Shown: positions 45,850 to 58,632 of the stretch, one piece after another | Layout: every line of letters starts with the position of its first letter | How positions within the stretch are numbered: the stretch's first letter is position 1 | Assembly: GCA_019096195.1 (NCBI GenBank) | Contig: JAGTXK010000011.1 | Location: 56,838 to 120,837, forward strand | Direction of reading: 5' to 3' | Length of the DNA: 64,000 nt | Source of the DNA: Boletus sp. NGJ | Taxonomy: Eukaryota; Basidiomycota; Agaricomycetes; Boletales; Boletaceae | Program-made: the position numbers and the translations under genes | Notes under the pieces: model-generated | The model's database searches: none | Told to the model about the DNA's origin: nothing | What the model saw: only the letters and a program-made list of their open reading frames with translations

Positions 45850-48558
45850 ACTATATTATGATCTGATGGCTTCAGCTATATGGGGCCTGGAGTCATTGCC
45901 TTCCCTTATGTAGTGGCAACAGGCAGAACTCAAAATGGAATATGCATAGACATCCTGCCATCACTGCATGTTGCTTTGGAACTCCGTCTGACATCAACTA
46001 CATATAGAAATGAGTTGAGTCCACTTACATGGCATTGCCAGCATTATATGACCAAGTTGGTTACTTGGTAGCCTGGCATTACATCCTGTATGTGTGGCTG
46101 TCTGTCACTTTAGGGCACTAGGCTGAGGTATATGCATTCATTTCTTTTCTCAGGGGTTTTCCCATTTTGGTGTAACCTTGGCTACTTGGCACACATGGAA
46201 TAAGGCAGGGCCATCTCACATTGAAACACAGCATGAAGGCATTGGCATACATATCTGATACTGTGCTACCCATTCTCCAAGAAGAATGGCCTTCATAGAA
46301 GGCAGCAAGAGGTAAGAAACAACAAACAATCTGAAGGGCTCTGATTAGCTGGATATGGTGTCTCAGGGAAAATTTGACCTTGGAGCATGTTGTGTGGGAC
46401 CAAAAGAAGAAGGATGGCATCATCATCAGTGCAACATGGACAGCTCAGTCTGTGATCTGGGAGCAGCACAAAAAAGAAATTAAAAGGACCATAGAGGAAT
46501 GGTTCAGTGCCCAACCAGGATCCTTGGCAATGTTTCAGCATTACCAGTCTGTGCTGGCGGAGGTGATGAAGAGTCTCTCTCCCAATGAGATGGAGGATGT
46601 GGAGTCAACTGCCATGGCATGGAATTTACAAGGTGCCTTGATTGAGGCAAAGGCATGGTAAGTGTTTTTTTGCTCATAATATTAAAAATGCTACAGATTG
46701 TACAGGTTTGCAACCCAGGGCATAGCTTCTGCGATGAAGCAATTTGCCCAGAAAATGTGAAAGAGGGGAGGAATCCAGATGGCCATACTCACTGGATTCA
46801 AAGATGAGAAAGGTGAAATATTCTCCACCCCATAGATCAACTCTAGCCATTTTGGTTCTGCCAGCCATCTGATGGTGAAAAGCTTTGACTTCAACTCAGC
46901 CATTGAAAATAGCCCAGCCTTGAAGGGCCTGAACTTCATTCAGAGGGAGTGGGATCAGTATCTCAGCTAATGTTTTGATCTGGCAAGGAATGGGGGGGAG
47001 GGTGAAAATGAAGGTGAGGATGCAACCCTGGAGGAAGCCAAAAAGCGAAGGAAGCCCAGGCAGAAATATAGTGATGATGCAGTGAATATGGTAATCCGGT
47101 CAGATGGAACCATCTGAATCCCAGATTTCACTGGCCACAGCTGAGGCAATATGCAGAACATGGTCAGGGGCTTTTTCACTTTGCACTACCACAAGTCCCC
47201 TTCATATCTGACCTCCATGCCAAGACTCAAAGCATTTAGGCTTGATTTGTAAAAACCTGAAGGTTTCAGCACCATTCAAAAGGCTGTGCAAGTTCCAGGA
47301 CAACCTGTTCAGGCCTGAACATCTTTCAGATGATTTTTCCTTTCCAGACTATTCAAGCCATATGAACACAAGTGAACACTTTCTTGAATTCATTCATGAG
47401 TGACAATGGAATGTTCTGGATAATACCTTCTCATTCCAATCCTGACTAAATGGAAAGAATCAGCTGCAGGACCCAGTAGAGAGTGGGGATGAAGTCCTGG
47501 CCAAGGTAAAGCAACTGCAGAGATTCCAGAATGCACAGCTGAGACCAGCAGATCAGCCTTGGACTCAGAACCCAGGACAGGTTAATAGTGGTGGTGATCA
47601 ATCAGATTTTCAGGAGGAACATGGAATGCAGTCTAACTCTGTGATCAGAAATGGAAAGCACAGGGAGATATGGAGCCCATCTGTTTCATATACTGATTGG
47701 TCTGACAGTGAAAATGATGTTGGCAAGTTACCTTCAAAGTCTGTCACATTTAAGATAGGGTCACAGAAACAAGGTATGTGGTTACCCATATATTTTGCCC
47801 ATTCAACCCATGTTACACAATGGAAGGAATGACAGCAAGGCATCCTTATATGGAAGATGGTGGTGACAGAGTAGTCCAGAGTGACAAAGAGCACCAACTG
47901 AGACCAATCAAGGTTGGACCTTCAAAAAATGGTAGGCTCCAATATCTTGGTCACATTCCACTATTGATTATTGGCATCTCTGTGTGCAGCTATGAAGCAG
48001 CCAAGGATAACTCCAAGATTGAAGAAGGACTTATCACAACACTCTCAACAGCTGTTCAAGGTTGGACCACCAAGAAAAGATGGGTGACATGCTTTTAAAT
48101 AATGGTTTTCATCTGGGACATCATTGGAGAATCGGTTTTAAACATTGTCAACTTAGGAACCCAGGGGATTGCAGGGCCAATGAATACCTGAGAGACTCAA
48201 TTTAGGAATGTCCTAAGTGCTGGAGATCTGATCAGGAGACTTGGGTCAAAGATGCCATTGTACATCAGCCAATTACCAAGGCGCATGCACAGGCCACTCA
48301 TTCCATAGGACAGCCAGAAGATCATGCTGAAGCAGTTGAATCAGTGGCCAAGATACCAATAGTCTGGAACAATCCTCACCCAAAGCCTGCAATAAAGAGA
48401 CCAGCCCCAGACAATGATGGCAGCAATGGTAGGTTTCTAGATTTCTGCTTCAATAGGCCAGGGGTATTTATAACAAATCTAGCACTAGCATTCCATCCCA
48501 AAAAAATTGAAATCAGTGATGAAAATGCCAAAGACTCATCCTGAGGTCAGTACAACTG
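45850..48558 (+). pseudogene. Degenerate transposon-associated ORF
   Basis: A long + strand reading with many stops. The best part (46374-46661) reads VIWEQHKKEIKRTIEEWFSA, then LSPNEMEDVESTAMAWN and, in the next piece, FAQKM and KDEKGEIF. This layout matches a hypothetical-protein type common as repeated ORFs in Agaricomycetes. A later charged stretch (EEAKKRRKPRQKYSDD, about 47030) belongs to the same reading. It is CpG-poor and old. I assign no function. Confidence 0.5.
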
Positions 48559-48563
48559 ACATC

Positions 48564-49582
48564 TGTTATGCCTTGTAACAATGGTGACACGTTCCCGTAT
48601 AATCCCAACACCTGTTGGATTACCGGACTAGCAGGTTTGAGGAAGAGATCACTTAACCTCCAGAGGCCCAAATACCCTCTGACTGGGGACCACTGCTAGC
48701 TTTACGTAGAGTCCTCTCGTTACCTCTACGACCAATGGCGGAGTCTCGGATTTACCATGGAATCCCAATCCTTACACAAAGGAGGGGGCAGACCGGTGCA
48801 CAGGCCTAGGAGCAGTTGCCTTCCGTCAGCTGATTCCTAGGGCTTACTGGGCCTAATATCGAATGGCGGAGTCTTCGATGCCAGTGGCAGAGTCCCGGTC
48901 TTGCTGGGTCAGTGGCGGAGTCCTGACCGACGACGACCAACCTCTGTTGGTCGTTGGAGTTGCCGAAGCTTTAGAAGCCTGTAACGGCAACGACGGCGCA
49001 CAAGTGCGAAGTGATGAGGAAGATGATCACGAGCACGAGGGCGAGCACCTCCAGATCGTGGGAGAAGGCTTCTGAGGTGAAGTGGAACCTTTAGCAGGAG
49101 AAGCAGTAGATTACACGGGAAGGAGTGTAGATCTAGGTTAGAGTTACATGAAGGGCCCGCGTCCCTATTTATAGGCCTTACCCCTCTAGGGCAGGCTTCG
49201 TGACGAGTATAGTAATATCTAGTCGCAGACGCGAGATTACTATAAGTAGATCAAGGCATGAGTCCAGAACGGGAAGGTAGGAATACTGGGCTGTGCGCGA
49301 GAGAGCATAGCCGAGGAGGCAATGTCTATGATCGGGTCAAGAAGGAGGAAAGCATGTATCAGTGAAATAGGAAGGCGGTGTCCATACCAAACGGGTAGGT
49401 TCCTAAAAAGGGAGTTATGAATAACTTCCTAGAAAGGTAGTTCCGAATGGGGCGATGCCTGGGTTGGTGTCGCGGGGGAATCCCAGGGGAATCCCTGGTC
49501 AGAGTCGAAGAATAGGTCGTCCCATAGGCCTACGGGGGGAGAGGGAAGGGGAAAAGATGTACCCCCTTCGGTAACCATAACA
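48564..49582 (+). repeat. Solo LTR, family B, with perfect 5-bp TSD
   Basis: 1019 bp from TGTTATGCC to CCATAACA, flanked by ACATC at 48559-48563 and 49583-49587. It contains CTATTTATAGGCC (about 49167), a possible TATA box. It has many CpGs, unlike the flanking sequence, so it is young. Confidence 0.95.
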
Positions 49583-50079
49583 ACATCAATGGCAGTGCAA
49601 AACCAAGGAATTCAAAGCCAAGTTCCCATGCTCCACCCTAGGAATATCTGTTGAGATGTGCACCAAACCTGACAGTACTGTTGCAAAGCTGCCATATGAA
49701 TCCTATCTAATTCATCAATTTGCACAAAGGTACAATGCCACGTCGATCTGGGTGGGCATATAAGGCTCTACTTTCCCCGGCTGCCAAATGGTCCACATCT
49801 GGTCCTCTGCTGAAAAGGAGATGAGCTGGTTTACAGAATACTTCTTCATTCATACTCTTATTGCAAACATAGAATAGTCTGAATTTTGTAAAGTCCTTTT
49901 TGCATGCATATAATATACTGCAGCATAGAATAATCATAGGATGTAAAACTAAGTAAAGTCTGAGCCCATCCCACTCTCACCCACTGTCCTGCCTGTCTGG
50001 TCCTTGGCCTCACTTTCTGTTCTGACCACCACTTCAGACTCATTCAAACATTCTCCATCTTGGATGCTAGCTATGGATG

Positions 50080-52736
50080 GTAGCAGAGATGGTGGAGGTT
50101 GGAGTTGTGGCAGTTAACGGTTGAAAAATCCCATCTCTGTTTGAAAAAGAGGCAGAGGGCCCCAACCCAAGTCTGGGAGAGCACTCAGGCCACTACCCCA
50201 AGATACCATAGTGGCAGGATGGCTGTGTGGCAGCAAAACTCACTGTGGCAAGGGAGTGATCAAATGAGGCACCAAGGATTCTATAGAGAAATGGATGAGT
50301 GGTGAGTTAGGACAAAAGACATTCTGGGTGGCTACTGGGGAAGTGAAGGATGGCATGTGTTCCACAGAAGACAGTGCTTGGGGGAAGGGTGAGCCAGTGG
50401 TAACTGGCTCAGTGATACATAGGATGAATGCCACAGTGGGTGGCTCCAAGACTTTCTCCTTGGAATCAGCCTGTGGGGGAAATCAAATGGGTAGTGCATT
50501 TGTGTACACAGGTAATGAACCATCTTGCCCCTGATCCTGCTGGCCTTGTCACAAAGCTTGGCCATGACCTGACTGAATGTTGCCAGACTATCTGCCATAG
50601 AATTGACCCAGTCCTCAAGCTGTGTGTGATTGACTAGAAGCCGCTTGTGGCTGTTCTGAAGTTCCTGGTATGCCTTCAACAACTCACCATAGTCACAAGT
50701 GTTCAGCATCTCTAGTGCAGTTGATTGTTTAGCTGCTTTGGTGAATGGTGTCAACTGTTACGCCGGATAACAATGTGACACGTTCCTATATAATCAACCC
50801 TGTTTGATTATAGGACTAGTAGGACTTGAGGGGAAAATACCTCCAGAGGCCCAATGATTCCTCTGACTGGGGACCGCTGCTAGCTTTATGTAGAGTCCTG
50901 TCGTTACCTCTATGACCAATGGTGGAGTCTTGGATTTACCAATGGTGGCACAATCCTCCGAGAAGGAAGGGCAGACTGGATGCGGAGGCCAGAGACCTAG
51001 TGCCTTCCACAGACTAGTCTCTGGGCTTACACGGCCTAGTGCCGGTGGCGGAGTCCCAGGCTTTACGAGTGGCCGGTGGTGGAGTCCCGGGCTTACTGGG
51101 TCAGTGGCGGAGTCCTGACCAATGATGACCAACCTCTGTTGGTCGTTGGAGTTGCTGAAGCTTTAGAAGCCTGTAACGGCAATGACAGCACACAAGTGCG
51201 AAGTGATGAGAAGGATGATCACAAGTGCGAGGGCGATCATCTCCAGAGCATGGGAAAGGCTTCTGAGGTGAAGTGGAACCTTAGCGGGAGAAGCTTGGTA
51301 GATTACATGGGAAGGAGTGTAGATCTAGGTTAGAGTTACATGAAGGGCCTGCATCCCTATTTATAGGCCCTATCCATCTAGGGCAGGCTTCGTAGCAAAT
51401 ATAGTAATCATAAGTTGCAGATGAAAGATTACTATAAAAGGATCAAGGCATGAGTCTAAATGGGGAAAGTAGGAATACTAGGCTGTGTACGAGAGAGCAC
51501 AGCCGAGGAGGCAATGTCTATGATAGGATCAGGAAGGAAGAAAGCATATATCAAATGAAATAAAGGAGGTGGTGTTCATACCAAATGGGTAGCTTCCTGA
51601 AAAGGGAGTTATGAGTAACTTCCTAGAAAGGAGGTTCCGGATGGGGCAATGCCTGAGTCGGTGTCACAGGGGAATCGCAGGGGAATCCCTGGTCCAAGTT
51701 GAAGAGTAGGTCGTCCCATAGTCCTACAGGAGGTGAAGGAAGGGGAAAAGATGTACCCCCTTCTGTAACCGTAACATCAACTTGGTCACCCTTGGTATCA
51801 CTATGGCCTCGAGGACTATGGGGTAGGTGAATGAATCTGGCAACAATCAAATGCAGAGATTGAACTTACCCTGGACTAGTTTTGAATGCTTGATCTTCTT
51901 CATTGGCAGGCCAATTTTCAAGTTGGCAACTGGCTCACCTTGTGAGGACTCTGCAGTTTCAAGAATGGGGATGATATCACTGTGGGGAATGGCTGGGGGA
52001 GCGGGATGTGCAGGGGAAGCTGGTCAGGATGTCAACTGTGGTTTCCAACCACATAATTGACTGCATTCTCACTATTTTTGTGTTGGGTCAGGTGACAGTG
52101 ATTGGTGAATGCAGGACTGGGACTGTTGACGCTTTCTGGTGAGGGAACATTGAACCTTGCATTGGTGGCATTCTAGGCAGGCATGTCTGGGATTCAGGGT
52201 GCAGGTAATACCCAGTGGTTGCAGGCATCACATGCCTCCATGGTGTTCCCCAATTCTGGGATGTCCACTGCCAGTGATGGCAGGCAAGATCTTTCTGCGA
52301 AGCATCCCCTTGACTGGCTGCTGGTCAAAGCTTGTGAGATATCACCACAGTGTCTTGTTTGTCCCCACAGCTGAACCTTGGTATCTATGGGATCAATCTC
52401 CTGAGCCTTATCATTTCTTACTCCAGATGTCTTTGGCCCTGGCTGAGGGACCTCTGTGTTGCTCTTCTCACCAACCAGCATTTGGCCTATCTTTTCACCC
52501 TGGGCTTTGTCAGGCATTCTGGGGGCAGGGACATTTGCTGAGGACCCAGCCACAGCATTCCTGGCATCGACTTGGCTGATCTTGAGCCATGGGTGGTCAG
52601 ATTGGCCAGTGATATTGCAGGTCAGGATCTTATGCCAGTCTGGCCAATGGCTGTTTGCATAGGCTAGAAGCTTGATGTTGCAGGTGACAGCCAGGAGAGG
52701 GATGCTTTTGGCTGAACTCATGCACACCCAAATCAT
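50080..52736 (-). pseudogene. Degenerate transposon-associated ORF split by a solo LTR
   Basis: On the - strand an open stretch (52736-52194) includes MIWVCMSSAKSIPLLAV and CDACNHWVLPAP. Frames continue to the LTR at 51776. Beyond it a helical region reads TPFTKAAKQSTALEML and LQNSHKRLLVNHTQLEDW (50754-50500). The readings on the two sides join in one frame across the target site. The family is not recognised. Confidence 0.45.
50756..51776 (+). repeat. Solo LTR, family B, with perfect 5-bp TSD
   Basis: 1021 bp from TGTTACGCC to CCGTAACA, flanked by TCAAC at 50751-50755 and 51777-51781. It aligns over its whole length with 48564-49582, with scattered transitions. Confidence 0.95.
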
Positions 52737-52744
52737 TTCCTAAA

Positions 52745-54160
52745 ACACACTTTATTGCCTGGCCAGTTGCATAGAATTATGATTGCATACCAGGTGCCCT
52801 TTAACCTCAGTGATGGCCTGGTGCCATGCATCTCCCTGCATGGTGCCTCATTCACTCGTTCTGAGTACCTTGGACTTTAGAATGTTGCAAATGACTGCTG
52901 TAGCATCATTGATGATGGATTGAATAGCATTGGGCATAATGGATTGAAATGAGAGAATGAATTGAAAACAGAGGAATGGGGCATGGGGAACTTTAGTATG
53001 AAAATACCAATCAGAACTTTCTGCAGATTCACTCTCCACCATTATTCTTCAGCAATTATAGCTGATTGCATTATTGTCCACATTGTCCACCATGGCCAGT
53101 AACCACACACTTCACCAGTAACCAAAAGATCTCCACATCCAATTTAAAGTCCTTTGCCCAACCTTCCCCAGCATTCCATCTTTCCTTTGTTTCAGCACCA
53201 ACTCGCCATGCAAAAGCAAGTTCAATTCTGGATCCAAAATAGATGTGACTATGCTCAGTCTAGAGAATGATTGATGATTTGTCCCAAGCAGATGGATTCT
53301 TGGTCACAAGCAAAGAAACATCAGCCTTGATTTATACTACATATACCCACACCTCCTTCATTCACCCACAAGAGCCACAGCCATGTCCCTGCCACAGTTT
53401 CACTAGAGGCTGTAAAGGCAAAGCACCCCCAACAACTAGCAACCCCCTGAATGCAGACAGGTCCATCAATTTCAAAAAATCAACTAGCCAAAGAACAACA
53501 TAATCCATTGGTTCTACTTGGTCATGAGGTAAGACAGAGGAGGCAGGCTCAGACCACAGAGATTATTGCAGGTAAGGGTAAGCAAATATACATTTCACAT
53601 TTGAAGTCTACATTTATGCATGCATCTGCATGCAGCAGGTGCAAGTAATGACTCAGAGTGCAATCAGCTGGCCAAAGAGGGGGTGAAAATCCAGGGAATT
53701 CCAGATTTCAGTAAGTGCACTAAAGCCCTCTAAACAGTGAACTCTGAAGATATTTGCAGTGTTTGCAAATGCTGCCACTGTTGATGGCATGGTGCAGGGG
53801 TCCATGACTATTTGGCATCATCTGATTGAACATCCACTAGTGTGTGTAGCCATGGAAATGGCCACAGAGTTGTTTATCCATGCTTCATGGTGTAGGATGG
53901 AACTGTACCAGACTCAAGTCAGGCTGTTGGACATGTTGAAATACATTCAGGATCAGTGTGTGTAACTGTATATAGTGCATAAATCATAAGTGGAAGAGGG
54001 TTTCCTACCCAAAGTGGACATGCTGAATATGCAAAGCTGAGTTGGAGTGCAAGACCATCCCATATATAGCAAGATCAGGGATACTGATTCTTCCTAATGC
54101 CTCCATATCCATTGGCTGTAGATTAAAAACCCCTGCCTGGTCATCAGCAATCAGCCACTT
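52745..54160. other. Unassigned AT-rich, CpG-poor sequence
   Basis: About 1.4 kb. Short ORFs on both strands carry no recognisable motif. Probably old transposon sequence. Confidence 0.4.
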
Positions 54161-54167
54161 CTGCTCT

Positions 54168-54605
54168 GCTTGGTCCCCCTATATCATTTGGATGTCGGTC
54201 ACCCCTACTCTGCTTGGTGCCCCTGTATACATCAATGTCAGAAATACCTACCCTGCTTGGTCCCCCTGTCTCATTTGGTTGTCAGTCACCCCTACCCTAC
54301 TTGGTCCACTGCTATATCATTTAGGTGTTGGTCACTCCCACTCTGCTTGATCTCCCCATATCCACCAATGTTAGGGATATCTATCATTCCTGGTGCCCCC
54401 ATATACATTGACATTCAGCTACTCCCACCCTCCTCAGTCCTCCCATATCATTCAGTTCTTGATAACACCCACCCTGCTCAGTCCCTCCACATACATTGAT
54501 GCCAGGAATATCTACCCTTTCCGGTGTCCTGTATCCATTGGCATTCAGCCCCACCCACCCTGCTTGGGGCCCTTCTATTTCTATCCACACCTCATTCATT
54601 CATCA
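54168..54605. repeat. Degenerate minisatellite, ~44-bp unit, about 10 copies
   Basis: Units begin like GCTTGGTCCCCCTATATCA and end like CCCCTACCCT, with lengths of 43-46 bp. Alternate units look more alike than neighbours, suggesting an ~88-bp higher-order unit. As 44 is not a multiple of three, the frame rotates and coding is unlikely. Confidence 0.85.
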
Positions 54606-57600
54606 TGTCCAGGCCCCTCTGTATTCTATGCATGTCCATCTCAGCCAGGCCTGACCATGTCTCACAAGCCTCATATATCTCAGGCCAACCACAGGATCAT
54701 CCATACACATCAGGCCTTTTGCCAGCAGGCTCTCTGTATGCTATGGGGGATTGTGACTACATTATGTGTTCTCAGAAGCATGGCATATCAAAATGGCCAA
54801 CCCCATTATACCCACCACAGATAAAACTTACCAGAAGATAAAGAAAAGTTTCATCACCATGATCTCTTCACACAACACCAAAGAAGTCGCATGACAACAG
54901 CTCAGAACCCTCAGACAGAATGCACAAGCAGAAAATGGCTTCAATCAATACCTAGCCAATTTCAGTCTCTATGCCATTCATTCTAGTCTAACAGAACTCG
55001 ACACCATCCTGGAATACTTCTTATATGGAGTCAGTCAAGACATTGCATCTCAACTCTAAAGTTCAGGAATCCTCAAAACAGCCACCTCTATGGAAGACAT
55101 CTATATAAAAGCCACAGATATTGACAGTGGCATTTGACATATCTGATCTCCAAAGAGGGGGAGCATACTATGGAGGATGAGAGAACCATGGGAGACAAAG
55201 AGACCCAAATGCAATGAATGTGGATCACATCACCCTAGATTCTGTTACTTGTGCCTGACTCATGTGAGAACAAAGATGCTTTGTATGCCAAAAGACTGGA
55301 TGCTCTATCTGGAACCATGAAGGATACAAAGTCATGAAGAAGGGATATACCCAGAAACCACAGCAGCCATGAGGAACCACACCCGGATAGTAATGACTAC
55401 TACCAACACACCCTCTGCCAAACCACAGAAAGACTCACTGGATGATTACTTGAATAGTATCTCTAGGAGTAACAAGAGAGAAATAATTCTCAGAGTACTT
55501 AAGACTACCTTTGACACAGGGTTAGATGAGCAAGGCCTCCTGTTGATGGGAGGAACCCAGGAGACACTAGATCCTCAACTGCAGCAAAGATGATCTCATC
55601 TTTGGACTTCCCTGGCTCCAGGCAGTAAACCTGGATATCAAGTGGAAGAGCAGATGGGTAACTATAGTGCTGTCCAATTATTGATTCACCTGCAGAGATC
55701 CTCCAGGGACATTGGAACAGAGATACCTACTGCAGTATCTAGGACATGATGATGAAGAATTCATCAAACAGGAATTGTATGAACAATTCTGCCACTGGAA
55801 ACCTCTGCAACAGGCAGAATTCTTTAGGGCTACTAGAGACATACCGGATATGTTGTCCACAGAACAACTTTATCTATCACTATCACCCAACAAGCAGAGA
55901 AGACAAAAGTATTCCTCCCCCTCACCCTCAAAGAGAATACCAAGACATCTAGATGGAGAAGATCCCCATCAAATTACCCCCATTCCAACCATACAACCAT
56001 GCAATTGAACTCAAGAAGTCATTTGCACCAAAAAGGGCCAAGGCTTATCCATTAAACCCTGCTGAACAGGCAGCCTGCAAGAAATTCATTCAAGAACATC
56101 TCAAAACCGGGAAGATCTCACCATCCAAATCTTCCCAGGCCACCCCCTTCTTCTTTATTCAGAAGAAGGATGGGAAGCTCCAACCTTGCCAAGATTACTG
56201 ATATCTGAATGAGCACATGATCGAGAATACTTATCCCCTCCCTTTAATCTCTGACCTTGTGGATAAATTAAAAGGATCATTGATCTTCTCAAGGTTCAAC
56301 ATATAATGGGGATATAACAATGTGCTCATCAAACTGGAAGATTGGTGGAAGGCCACTTTCCTCACCCCCTTTGGGTTATTCAAACCCAACATAATGTTCT
56401 TTGGAATGTGTAATTCTCCTGCTACCTTCCAGGCCTTCATGGATGACCTTTTTGGAGATTACATCACCAAGGGATGGCTGGTAATTTACATGGACAATCT
56501 GCTGATTCACTCCTCAGATCAAGAGGTCCATGATGAAAGGACTCAGAAGGTCCTAGAATGCTTCCAACAGCATAAAATGTACCTCAAACTAGAGAAGTGT
56601 ATCTTCTTAGTAGAGGAGGTTGAATACTTAGGGATGATTGTGGGCAAACATGGGGTCAGAATGGATCCAGTCAAGCTCAAGGCCATCTAGGAATGGAAAG
56701 CACCACTCGATGTAAGAGATGTACAGTCCTTCCTAGGGTTTTGCAACTTCTACCAGAAGTTCATCCCCTTATTCTCTGACATCACCCATCCACTGCTAGA
56801 CCTCACAAAAAGCAAGGAACCATGGTGATGGGATGAACCCCAGGAAAAGTCTTTCCTGGCCTTAAAAGACACCTTCACCCAGAAGCCAGTCCTAGCCTTC
56901 CCCAACACCACCAAACCCTTCATCCTAATGACAGATGCCTCTCTCACCACTTCTGGGGCAGTACTCATACAAAAGAACACCAATGGAGACTTGCAACCAT
57001 GTGGTTACCTCTTCCAGACCTTCTCTTCTATGGAGAGAAATTATGATATATATAACAGAGAACTTCTGGCTGTCATTCAGGGGTTGGAAGAATGGTGACA
57101 GTATGTCGCCCCATCCCATGATGGTGCTGACCAGTCACAAAAACCTCACCTACTTTAAAAAACCATGAAAACTGTCAAGGCAGCTCCTATTCCTTCAAGA
57201 CTTCGACATGGAATACCAGGCTCTTTCAGGCATGAAAATGGCACCGGTAGATGCACTCTCGCAACATGACAAAGTAGACATGTCTAGGGATAACAAGGAC
57301 ATGCAGATCCTTCCATCAACTGCCTTTGATCATCAGGTCCAACAAATTGATCTTACCCTCTCCAAAAAGATCAGAGAATCCTTCCCATCTGATCCTCTGG
57401 TGATCACAACATTAGACAAGATGGCAGAGAATGTCCTGCTCTTCGCCTGATCCTCTGCCACCAACTGAACCTATATCAACAGCCAATTATATTTCAAGGG
57501 ATGACTGTACAGTATGTCCCTGAATAGGCATGAAAAGACCTTTCCACCTCTCTTCACAAATCACTAGAAGGTCATGGTTGGCACCTCTACACCATGGCCC

Positions 57601-58079
57601 TCCTGGAAAAAGAATATTGGTGGCCTGGTCTCTCTATGTTCATCCAGAAATTTGTTTCTAGATGTGTGGTATGCCAAGCCAATAAGGTCCAGACTTACCC
57701 TATGGTTCTCCCAGTCAACCCATCATCAGTAAAAACAGGACTAACTGTCCAGTGCTGGACAGTACTGAACAGTAACATAGTGCTCATAGTGAGGGTCCAA
57801 CTGGATAGTGGTTTGATAGTACTATGACAGTGTCTCATAGTCTGTTCATAGTGTGGCCATAATCTGTCATAGTATTCTCAGTGTCTCACACAGTAGTATT
57901 CTCATAGTACTTTCATAGTGGTCATAGTATTCCCATAGTATTCTCATAGTGTCTCATAGTGTGGTCATAGTGATGCCATAGTATACATAATGCTTCCATA
58001 GTGGCTTAGCAATTCTAATTCTCGTTCTAATCCTAATCCAATTTCAAGCCAATTCTAATTTCAAATTCAATCAAATATT

Positions 58080-58165
58080 AATTCTACTAATCCTAATCCT
58101 AATCCTAATCCTAATCCTAATCCCAGTTCCAGTTCCAATCCCAATCCCAATCCCAATCCTAATGA
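58080..58165. repeat. AATCCT / AATCCC hexanucleotide array
   Basis: About 12 imperfect copies of AATCCT grading into GTTCCA and AATCCC, inside the palindromic insertion. Confidence 0.9.
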
Positions 58166-58359
58166 TTTACAAAGTAAAGTGTTGACTTCATGTAATGAGT
58201 AGAGAAGGATAAAATTAAGAAACAAGAGAGTGTGGGAAAGTTTTGAAGTCTGGCTTGTTTATATAAGAATGGTGGCACAAACATTGGCAAACAATGTCCG
58301 CTTTTTTAACACTGAGTGTGGGAAAATGGACTTGGATATTTTTTGAATGTAGGTCTACA

Positions 58360-58632
58360 CTTTTGGTACACTTTGTGACTGCACTTTTACTACACTTTGG
58401 TGCGCATTTTTGGTACACTTTTGGTACACTTTGTTTGCTACACTGTACTACACTCTGCTACACTTTTGTTTGCTTTTTTTTACTACACTTTGTTTGCTAC
58501 ACTTTTGCTACATTTGGTGCGCATTTTTGCTACACTGTATTACACTCTTTCCTACACTTTTTGTACAATATTTGACTACACCTTTGACTACACTTTTTGT
58601 ATACTTTTGATTTAGGTTTAGGTTTAGGTTTA
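58360..58632. repeat. CACTTTG/TACAC-rich array followed by TTAGGT repeats
   Basis: Many irregular copies of CTACACTTTTG and GGTACACTTT, giving translations full of Leu, Phe and Tyr that are not genes. It ends in about three TTAGGT units, similar to but not the same as fungal telomere repeats. Confidence 0.85.

Noticed and set aside
58294-58615. Phe/Leu/Tyr-rich ORFs as membrane proteins
   Set aside because: Their sequence is a by-product of the CACTTTG/TACAC repeat array; all three frames look alike.
58611-58632. TTAGGT repeats as an internal telomere
   Set aside because: Only about three units, not TTAGGG, and inside a repeat-built insertion.
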